NCBI GenBank assembly: GCA_023430065.1 | Contig: JAEZCG010000218.1 | Span: 1-7,677 of the forward strand | Direction: 5' to 3' | Origin: Pseudomonadota bacterium | GTDB lineage: Bacteria > Pseudomonadota > Gammaproteobacteria > Burkholderiales > SHXO01 | Length of the DNA: 7,677 bases | In this document: positions 1-5,728 of the stretch, piece after piece | Numbering within the stretch: the stretch's first letter is position 1 | How the letters are laid out: each line of letters opens with the position of its first letter | Program-made: the position numbers and the translations under genes | The notes under the pieces: generated by a model | Databases searched by the model: none | The model's input: only the letters and a program-made list of their open reading frames with translations | Told to the model about the DNA's origin: nothing

Positions 1-1
1 G

Positions 2-2620
2 TGGAGCATCCCCTGGGTTCCTCAACTCGGGCTGAATCTGTCGTTTCGCCTGGACGGCCTGTCCTTTCTGTTCGCGTTCCTGATCCTCGCGATCGGGCTG
101 CTCGTCATCCTCTATGCGCGCTACTACCTATCGGACGAAGCGCGTCTCGACCGCTTCTTCGCGCTGCTGATGCTGTTCATGGGCGCCATGCTCGGCGTGG
201 TGCTCAGTGCGAATCTTCTCCTGCTGTTCGTGTACTGGGAACTCACCAGCCTGAGTTCCTTTCTGCTCGTGGGCTACTGGTCCCACAAGGCCGGTGCGCG
301 CGACGGCGCCCGGATCGCACTCGCGGTCACCGGCAGCGGCGGGCTGGCACTCCTCGCCGGCATCCTCCTGCTGGGGCACGTCGTCGGCAGCTTCGAGCTG
401 GCGCAGGTCCTCGCTGCTGGCGAGCAGGTGATCGCCAGCCCGTACTACCCGGCCATTCTGGTGCTCGTGTTGCTCGGAGCCTTCACCAAGTCGGCGCAGT
501 TTCCCTTCCACTTCTGGCTGCCTGGTGCGATGGCCGCTCCGACTCCCGTGTCGGCGTATCTGCACTCGGCCACCATGGTCAAGGCCGGCATCTTCCTGCT
601 GGCGCGCCTGTACCCGGTGCTCGCCGACTCGCCGCTGTGGTTCTTCGCGCTGACCGGATTCGGGCTCACGACGCTGGTGTTCGCCGCGTATCAGGCGCTG
701 TTCCGGCACGATCTCAAGGGCCTGCTCGCGTATTCGACGGTGAGCCACCTGGGACTGATCACGCTCCTTCTGGGCATCGGCACGCCGCTCTCGGCGGTGG
801 CCGCGCTGTTCCACGTGATCAATCACGCCACCTTCAAGGCATCGCTGTTCATGGCCGCGGGCATCATCGACCACGAATGCGGAACGCGCGACATGCGGCG
901 CATCAACGGCCTGTGGCGCTACATGCCCTACACCGGGCTGCTGGCGATGGTGGCGGCGGCTGCGATGGCCGGCGTACCGCTGGTGAACGGATTCCTGTCG
1001 AAGGAGATGTTCTTCGGCGAGGCGCTCTCGCTCGAACGCGGCGGCGGCCTGCAATGGATCCTGCCCTTGGCTGCCGTGACCGGCGGCGTGTTTTCCGTTG
1101 CCTACTCGCTGCGCTTCATCCACGACGTCTTCTTCCATCGGCGTCCGTTGCGGACACCGCGCACCCCGCACGAGCCGCCGCGGTGGATGCGCATACCGGT
1201 CGAGGTGCTGGTGGCGGTGTGCCTGGTGGTCGGGCTGTTCCCGGCGTGGAGCGTGCAGGATCTGCTGATCGTGTCGTCGCAGGCCGTGCTGAACGCGCCG
1301 CCGCCCGAGTTCAGCCTCAAGCTGTGGCACGGGGTCAACGTGCCGCTGATCATGAGTGCGATCGCACTGGCGGGCGGTGTGCTGCTGTACTTCCTGGTGC
1401 AGTACGGGCTGGATCTGCACAGCCACGTCCAGGGTCGCAACCTGGCGAAGCGCGCATTCGATCGGGGCGTGCTGGCCCTGTCCGGCATGACCGAGGTCCT
1501 GGCACGGCGCGCCTGGGGCAGCGGGACGACTGGCGGTGTCACGCTCACCATCCTGACTGCGCTGTTCGTCGGGCTGTTTCCTTTCTTCTCGTCCACTACT
1601 GGGCCCGGTGCAGCCCGAACCACGCCGGCCGATCCGATGGCGCTGACGGTGTTCGCGCTCATGTGCGTCGCGTCGGTGGGAACCATGTTCGCGCATCGGC
1701 GCCGTCTGGCCGCGGTGATCGTTCTGTCCGTGGTCGGGCTCACCGTCACGCTCGCATTCGTGCAGTTCTCGGCACCCGATCTGGCGCTGACGCAACTGTC
1801 GGTGGAAACCGTGTCCATCCTGCTGCTGCTGCTTGCCCTGCACTACCTTCCGCAGGACGCGCCAGCCGAGAGCGCGGTCGACCACACGGTGCGCCACTTC
1901 CTGCTGGCCGGGGTGGTGGGTGGCGGTGTCGGCTGGCTGACCTGGGCGATGCTCACGCGGCCGTTCGCGTCGATCTCCGACTACTTCCTGCGCAACAGCG
2001 TTCCGCAGGGAGGCGGCACGAATGTCGTCAACGTGATCCTGGTCGATTTCCGCGCGATCGACACCTACGGCGAGATCACGGTGATCGCCATCGCCGGCCT
2101 CGGCGTGGCGGCGATGCTGGCCGCGCTGCGACTGCCGCGGCGCACCGCGGACGGGGAGGGCAGGCCATGGTCGCGTGGGACGTCCTTCCTCCCGCTCGAT
2201 CTATTGGGCCGGCTGCTGCTGCCCCTGGCGCTGCTGGTCTCGCTCCACCTGTTCATCCGCGGACACAATCAGCCGGGAGGTGGATTCATCGCGGGCCTGG
2301 TGGCCGCCCTGGCCCTGGTGCTGCTCTACGTTGGAAGCGGCACGAAGTGGAGCCGTGCGCGTCTGCAGGTGAACTTCGGATCGACGGCAATGGTCGGATT
2401 GCTCATCGCGGGGGCGACGGGCATCGGCGCGATCCTTCTTGGCGCCCCCTTCCTGACCAGCGCGTACGGCTACGCGCATGTCCCGGTCATCGGCAAGATC
2501 CCGATGGCAAGCGCAATGCTGTTCGATCTGGGAGTGTATCTGGTGGTGGTCGGCTCCACGCTGCTGATCCTCACCCGCCTCGGCACGGCGGGCGCGGCCG
2601 GACAGGGCACCAAGCCATGA
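2..2620 (+). CDS. mrpA: Monovalent cation/H+ antiporter subunit A, MrpA-MrpB fusion (5' truncated by window edge)
   Basis: Largest subunit of the Mrp Na+/H+ antiporter complex in the inner membrane. The reading frame is open from base 2 with clear MrpA residues (LGLNLSFRLDGLSFLF) before the first ATG at 170, so the true start lies upstream of the window. About 60 residues are missing, judged from recalled family numbering. The visible part is 872 aa. Order of parts (visible-residue numbering): NuoL/ND5-like antiporter core about 1-400, with Glu80 in YWELTSLSS, Lys163 in FTKSAQFPFHFWLP, Lys194 in MVKAGIF, Lys279 in NHATFKASLF and Lys334 in NGFLSKEMFF, the expected proton-path charges. Then a DUF4040/MbhD-like segment (APDLALTQLSVE, Asp593 and Glu602), an MbhE-like segment (VDFRAIDTYGEITVIAI, 681-697), and a C-terminal MnhB domain from about 725 (FIRGHNQPGGGFIAGL). 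The A-B fusion marks a group 2 operon. Its TGA overlaps the mrpC ATG (ATGA). Confidence 0.96.
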   Translation, partial: WSIPWVPQLGLNLSFRLDGLSFLFAFLILAIGLLVILYARYYLSDEARLDRFFALLMLFMGAMLGVVLSANLLLLFVYWELTSLSSFLLVGYWSHKAGARDGARIALAVTGSGGLALLAGILLLGHVVGSFELAQVLAAGEQVIASPYYPAILVLVLLGAFTKSAQFPFHFWLPGAMAAPTPVSAYLHSATMVKAGIFLLARLYPVLADSPLWFFALTGFGLTTLVFAAYQALFRHDLKGLLAYSTVSHLGLITLLLGIGTPLSAVAALFHVINHATFKASLFMAAGIIDHECGTRDMRRINGLWRYMPYTGLLAMVAAAAMAGVPLVNGFLSKEMFFGEALSLERGGGLQWILPLAAVTGGVFSVAYSLRFIHDVFFHRRPLRTPRTPHEPPRWMRIPVEVLVAVCLVVGLFPAWSVQDLLIVSSQAVLNAPPPEFSLKLWHGVNVPLIMSAIALAGGVLLYFLVQYGLDLHSHVQGRNLAKRAFDRGVLALSGMTEVLARRAWGSGTTGGVTLTILTALFVGLFPFFSSTTGPGAARTTPADPMALTVFALMCVASVGTMFAHRRRLAAVIVLSVVGLTVTLAFVQFSAPDLALTQLSVETVSILLLLLALHYLPQDAPAESAVDHTVRHFLLAGVVGGGVGWLTWAMLTRPFASISDYFLRNSVPQGGGTNVVNVILVDFRAIDTYGEITVIAIAGLGVAAMLAALRLPRRTADGEGRPWSRGTSFLPLDLLGRLLLPLALLVSLHLFIRGHNQPGGGFIAGLVAALALVLLYVGSGTKWSRARLQVNFGSTAMVGLLIAGATGIGAILLGAPFLTSAYGYAHVPVIGKIPMASAMLFDLGVYLVVVGSTLLILTRLGTAGAAGQGTKP

Positions 2621-2958
2621 GCATGGAGCTGCTCGTGGCGGTGTCCATCGGTGCGATCACGATGGCCGCCGTGTACCTAATGCTGCGTGCGCGCATGTTC
2701 TCGGTGCTGCTCGGGCTGACCCTGATGTCCTATGCCGTGAACCTGTTCGTATTTTCCTCCGGGCGGCTGCGCGTTGGCGCGCCGCCGATCATCGGCACGC
2801 CCTCCACGTACACCGACCCCCTCGCGCAGGCGCTCGTCCTCACCGCGATCGTCATCAGTTTTGCCATGACCGCGTTCGTGGTCGTGCTCGCCATCGCGGC
2901 CTACGTCCGGCTCGGTCACGACCGCGTGCAACCGGACCACGAGGAGATGGACCGGTGA
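2617..2958 (+). CDS. mrpC: Monovalent cation/H+ antiporter subunit C (NuoK-like)
   Basis: A 113-aa NuoK-like subunit of the Mrp complex, thought to sit between the MrpA and MrpD antiporter modules. Three membrane helices are visible at about 4-22, 27-46 and 70-97. The family signature DPLAQALVLTAIVISFA (67-83) is intact, and the tail is hydrophilic (HDRVQPDHEEMDR). Length is normal for the family. The start at 2617 (MSMELL) overlaps the mrpA stop as ATGA. A second ATG at 2623 (MELL) is a possible alternative, and neither has a strong Shine-Dalgarno sequence, so translation probably depends on coupling to mrpA. The same frame stays open all the way back to base 1, but that upstream part is Arg/Ala/Gly-rich non-membrane sequence overlying mrpA and is not a gene. 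The 3' end overlaps the mrpD start as GTGA. Confidence 0.95.
   Translation: MSMELLVAVSIGAITMAAVYLMLRARMFSVLLGLTLMSYAVNLFVFSSGRLRVGAPPIIGTPSTYTDPLAQALVLTAIVISFAMTAFVVVLAIAAYVRLGHDRVQPDHEEMDR
2941..2946 (+). promoter_or_regulatory. Ribosome binding site of mrpD
   Basis: GAGGAG lies 8 nt before the GTG at 2955, inside the last codons of mrpC. It supports the GTG as the mrpD start, which would otherwise be doubtful because the codon is not ATG. It also keeps initiation next to the mrpC stop codon, as expected for coupled translation. Confidence 0.75.
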
Positions 2959-4460
2959 GCGGGCACTGGCTGATCGCCCCCGTTCTCGTGCCTGCGGTGG
3001 CCGCGGCACTCCTGGTCCTGCTGCGGCCGCTGGCTGTGCAGCGGGCGCTGTCGCTGGCGACCTGCCTGATTCTGATCGTCGTCGCGGTGCGCCTCGCGGT
3101 GGAGGCCGACGGCGGCGCACTCACGGTCTATGCACTCGGGAACTGGCGACCGCCGTTCGGCATCGTGTTCGTGCTCGACCGCCTGTCGGCACTCATGCTG
3201 TTGCTCACCGCGCTGCTGGCGTTGCCGGTCGCGCTCGCGATGACCGGCGGCGAGGACGAGCGCGGACTCTATCTGCACGCGCTGCTGCAGTTCCAGCTGA
3301 TGGGGCTGAACGGCGCGTTTCTCACCGGCGACCTGTTCAACCTGTTCGTCTTCTTCGAGGTGCTGCTCATCGCGTCGTACTGCCTGCTGCTGCACGGCCA
3401 GAACGCCGGGCGCGTGCGCGCAGCGTGGCACTACGTGGTGGTGAATCTGGTCGGTTCCTCTCTGTTCCTGATCGCCGTCGCGCTGCTGTACGCGATGACC
3501 GGCACGCTCAATCTCGCCGACCTCGCCGTGCGGCTTCCGACCCTGCAAGGCGGAGATCGCGTGCTGGCCGAGTCGGCGGCACTGATGCTGCTGGTCGTGT
3601 TCGCGCTCAAGGCGGCACTGTTTCCGCTCTTCCTTTGGCTCGCGCCCACCTACTCGAATGCGGCGGCGCCGGTCGCTGCGCTGTTCGCGATCATGACGAA
3701 GGTCGGGATCTACGCGATCGTGCGCGTCTACCCGATGGTGTTCGGCGGTTCCGCAGGCGAGGCCGCTCTGGACCTTCGGCTGTGGCTGCTGCCGCCTGCA
3801 TTGGCCACGATGGCGTGTGGCGCGCTCGCCGCGCTGACCAGCCGCCGACTGAGCGGGATTGCAGCGCAGTTGACGTTGCTCTCAGTGGGGACGGTGCTCG
3901 CCGTCGGCGCCCTGTCCAGCACCGCCGCGGTGAGCGCCTCGCTCTATTACCTTGCGCACAGCACCCTGGCGGGTGCACTCCTGTTCCTCGTGTGCGGTCT
4001 GGTCGCCGCGCAGCGCGGCGACATGCGCGACCTCCTGCGTCGCGCTGCGCCGCTTCGACATGCACAGTCCAGCGCGATCCTGTTCCTGCTTGCAGCGGTC
4101 GCGGTCACGGGCATCCCGCCGATGTCCGGATTCATGGCGAAGGCGATGCTGCTGCAGGCCAGCGTGGGCGAGTCCGCGACACCGTGGGTGTGGGGTTTCA
4201 TCCTGGTCACCAGCTTCATCGCCATCCTTGCCCTGATGCGCGGAGGGATCGTCGTCTTCTGGATGAGCCGGTCGCGGCAGACCAGCGGCGCAGGCGTGCC
4301 GGCACCGCTGATGCGTGCGACGCTGGCGCTCGTCATGCTGGTGCTCGCACTCGCCGTTCTCGCGGGACCGATCAAGGGATTCACGGATGCGGCGGCGCTG
4401 CAGGTGGTCGACACGCAGTCCTATGTGCGAGCCGTGCTCGGTCAGGGTGGCAGGCCGTGA
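2955..4460 (+). CDS. mrpD: Monovalent cation/H+ antiporter subunit D (NuoN/NuoM-like)
   Basis: A 501-aa polytopic proton-translocating subunit, the second antiporter-like module of the Mrp complex, homologous to NuoL/M/N of complex I. Starts at GTG 2955 (MSGHWLIAPVL), which overlaps the mrpC stop and has a good Shine-Dalgarno. Key residues visible: Glu135 in LFVFFEVLLIASY, Lys219 in FALKAALFPLFLWLAP, Lys249 in IMTKVGIYAIVRVYP and Lys396 in SGFMAKAMLL. Glu135 and Lys219 lie near the positions I recall for the functional Glu/Lys pair of Bacillus MrpD. The helix that carries HxxxK in many relatives reads YYLAHSTLAGALLF (331-344): the His is kept but the Lys is not, which I recall as usual for proteobacterial MrpD/PhaD. 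Length is typical. It is followed by mrpE with overlapping codons. It differs clearly from the 563-aa paralogue encoded on the minus strand. Confidence 0.96.
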   Translation: MSGHWLIAPVLVPAVAAALLVLLRPLAVQRALSLATCLILIVVAVRLAVEADGGALTVYALGNWRPPFGIVFVLDRLSALMLLLTALLALPVALAMTGGEDERGLYLHALLQFQLMGLNGAFLTGDLFNLFVFFEVLLIASYCLLLHGQNAGRVRAAWHYVVVNLVGSSLFLIAVALLYAMTGTLNLADLAVRLPTLQGGDRVLAESAALMLLVVFALKAALFPLFLWLAPTYSNAAAPVAALFAIMTKVGIYAIVRVYPMVFGGSAGEAALDLRLWLLPPALATMACGALAALTSRRLSGIAAQLTLLSVGTVLAVGALSSTAAVSASLYYLAHSTLAGALLFLVCGLVAAQRGDMRDLLRRAAPLRHAQSSAILFLLAAVAVTGIPPMSGFMAKAMLLQASVGESATPWVWGFILVTSFIAILALMRGGIVVFWMSRSRQTSGAGVPAPLMRATLALVMLVLALAVLAGPIKGFTDAAALQVVDTQSYVRAVLGQGGRP

Positions 4461-4942
4461 GAATGTGGTCGATCGTCGCCCCGCTGCTGTTCTTCATCCT
4501 GTTCTGGCTGTTGGTCGTGAACGAGGTGAGTGCCGGCCAGGTGGCGCTCGGTGCCGTGCTCGGGACGGCAATGCTGTGGGTGCGCGCACGGTTCGGCGCC
4601 GCGGCGTTGCCGCTGCGCCGTCCCGGGGTCGGGTTGCAGCTTGCCGCGCTGTTCCTGATGGACATCGTCGTCGCCAATCTCGCCGTGGCGCGCGCGGTCC
4701 TTGCCCCGAGCCTGCCCATTCGCCCGCGCTTCGTGCGCGTGCCGCTGGATCTGCGTGAACCCAACGCTGCCGCGCTGCTCGCCGGCATGGTCACCCTCAC
4801 GCCGGGAACCGTTTCGGTCGACCTGGACCTCGATGCCTGGGTTCTGACGGTGCACGCGTTGCTCGCCGAGGACGAAGCGGCAGCGGTGGACGCCATCAAG
4901 CACCGCTACGAGGCACGCATCAAGGAGATGTTCCAATGCTGA
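4457..4942 (+). CDS. mrpE: Monovalent cation/H+ antiporter subunit E
   Basis: Small Mrp-specific subunit with no complex I counterpart, needed for full antiport and for assembly in studied systems. With the GTG at 4457 the protein is 161 aa (MRMWSIVAPL). With the ATG at 4463 it is 159 aa. I prefer 4457 because it overlaps the mrpD stop as GTGA, like the upstream junction, and has a GGTGG sequence 6 nt upstream; the choice changes only two residues. Hydrophobic helices lie at about 6-24, 26-44 and 57-80. A cytosolic MrpE-type domain follows with the signature TLTPGTVSVDLDLDAWVLTV (113-132) and a C-terminal IKHRYEARIKEMF resembling the family's ending. Length is typical. The last 7 nt overlap mrpF. 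Confidence 0.93.
   Translation: MRMWSIVAPLLFFILFWLLVVNEVSAGQVALGAVLGTAMLWVRARFGAAALPLRRPGVGLQLAALFLMDIVVANLAVARAVLAPSLPIRPRFVRVPLDLREPNAAALLAGMVTLTPGTVSVDLDLDAWVLTVHALLAEDEAAAVDAIKHRYEARIKEMFQC
4922..4927 (+). promoter_or_regulatory. Ribosome binding site of mrpF
   Basis: AAGGAG sits 8 nt before the mrpF ATG at 4936, within the final codons of mrpE. It fixes the mrpF start and the 7-nt overlap with mrpE. Confidence 0.75.
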
Positions 4943-5205
4943 ACTTGGCGCTCGACACCGTGCTGGTCGTGCTGGCCGTGTCGCTGACCCTGTGCTTTCT
5001 CCGGCTTGCCATCGGCCCTTCGCTGCCGGATCGCATCCTTGCGCTGGACACCCTGTACATCAACACCATCGCGTTCCTCGTCATCTTCGGCATTCGGCTG
5101 GACAACGCCGTCTACTTCGAGGCGGCGCTGCTGATCGCGATGTTCGGTTTCGTGGGCACCGTTGCCCTGGCGAAGTACCTGTTGCGCGGCGACATCGTGG
5201 AGTGA
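4936..5205 (+). CDS. mrpF: Monovalent cation/H+ antiporter subunit F
   Basis: An 89-aa small integral membrane subunit of the Mrp complex. Three helices are apparent at about 5-25, 35-55 and 58-82. The family core is present: GPSLPDRILALDTLYINTIA (27-46), with Asp32 and Asp38 near the membrane. Then YFEAALLIAMFGFVGTVALA (60-79) with Glu62 at a position that, in my recollection, is often Asp. The C-terminal KYLLRG is also typical. Length is normal. The start is set by a strong Shine-Dalgarno and overlaps the mrpE stop by 7 nt (ATGCTGA). In studied systems F is needed for the complete complex; here that is inferred from family and operon position. Confidence 0.95.
   Translation: MLNLALDTVLVVLAVSLTLCFLRLAIGPSLPDRILALDTLYINTIAFLVIFGIRLDNAVYFEAALLIAMFGFVGTVALAKYLLRGDIVE
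5199..5202 (+). promoter_or_regulatory. Ribosome binding site of mrpG
   Basis: GGAG directly precedes the mrpF stop codon and lies 10 nt before the ATG at 5213, or 13 nt before the second ATG at 5216. The spacing favours 5213 as the mrpG start. Confidence 0.5.
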
Positions 5206-5212
5206 CGCGAAC

Positions 5213-5557
5213 ATGATGGAATGGATCGTCTCGGGTGCGCTGCTGATCGGAGCGTTCTTCGTGCTGGTCGGCTCGATCGGACTGCTGCGCCTGCCGGACT
5301 TCTACAGCCGGCTGCACGCCCCGACCAAGGCGACCACGCTGGGCGTGGGCAGCATGCTGGTCGCATCGGTCGTCCACTTCGCCGCCCGCAACGAGGGCAG
5401 CCTGCACGAGGCCCTCGTCATGCTGTTCCTGTTCATCAGCGCACCCGTCAGTGCGTACATGCTGGTGAAGGCGGCCTTGCATCTGGCGGGCGCGGACCGG
5501 GGAGGCGCGGACCCTGCAAAGACGGCAGCACCCGGCGCCAGGTCGCAAACCCGATGA
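5213..5557 (+). CDS. mrpG: Monovalent cation/H+ antiporter subunit G
   Basis: A 114-aa last subunit of the operon; small membrane protein needed for Mrp function in studied systems. The family signature is intact: GSIGLLRLPDFYSRLHAPTK (20-39) followed by ATTLGV. Helices are predicted by eye at about 4-24, 40-58 and 65-91. The C-terminal 20 or so residues (GADRGGADPAKTAAPGARSQ) are hydrophilic and low in complexity, and carry no recognised motif. The start at 5213 (MMEW) is preferred over 5216 from ribosome-binding-site spacing. It lies 7 nt after mrpF, the only non-overlapping junction of the operon. No further plus-strand gene follows. Confidence 0.95.
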   Translation: MMEWIVSGALLIGAFFVLVGSIGLLRLPDFYSRLHAPTKATTLGVGSMLVASVVHFAARNEGSLHEALVMLFLFISAPVSAYMLVKAALHLAGADRGGADPAKTAAPGARSQTR

Positions 5558-5668
5558 AATGGCGCGCAGCGCGCGCGTGGCCGACCATCCGGGCTTGCGT
5601 CGATCAGGCCGACCACCTGCGCAGGCCCGGTGCGTGCCTGGCTGCCCACGCAGGGCGCGCGGCCGCTT

Positions 5669-5695
5669 GATCCGCGGCGCGGGCCGCGTCGGATC
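5669..5695. terminator. Imperfect GC-rich hairpin between convergent operons, possible bidirectional terminator
   Basis: In the 171-nt gap between the two convergent operons, GATCC (5669-5673) can pair with GGATC (5691-5695), and GCGGC (5674-5678) with GCCGC (5683-5687). This gives a 10-bp stem with a 3-nt bulge (5688-5690) and a GCGG loop. No T-run follows on either strand, so it is not a textbook intrinsic terminator. GC-rich DNA forms such stems by chance. The location between tail-to-tail genes is the main support. Confidence 0.3.
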
Positions 5696-5728
5696 CACCC
5701 GACGGCACTCGGAAGGTGGCGGCGCTGT

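Noticed and set aside
128..1897. 589-codon open frame on the minus strand opposite mrpA
   Set aside because: The product is Arg/His/Gln/Glu-rich low-complexity sequence of the kind produced by reading antisense to a GC-rich membrane protein gene. No start context or motif supports it.
1..2616. Long plus-strand open frame in a second register, continuous with mrpC (985 codons in all)
   Set aside because: Its translation upstream of 2617 is Arg/Ala/Gly/Pro-rich with no membrane helices or motifs and overlies mrpA, which has unmistakable family residues. High GC makes stop codons rare in the shadow frame.
5561..5577. Alternating GCGCGC tracts after mrpG as a possible terminator or Z-DNA signal
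   Set aside because: The tracts are short and interrupted, and no T-run or partner feature follows. They are noted only as part of the intergenic gap.
5579..5615. Direct repeat GGCCGACCA at 5579-5587 and 5607-5615
   Set aside because: Nine bases repeated once in GC-rich DNA is close to chance, and there is no third copy, operator-like symmetry or insertion footprint.
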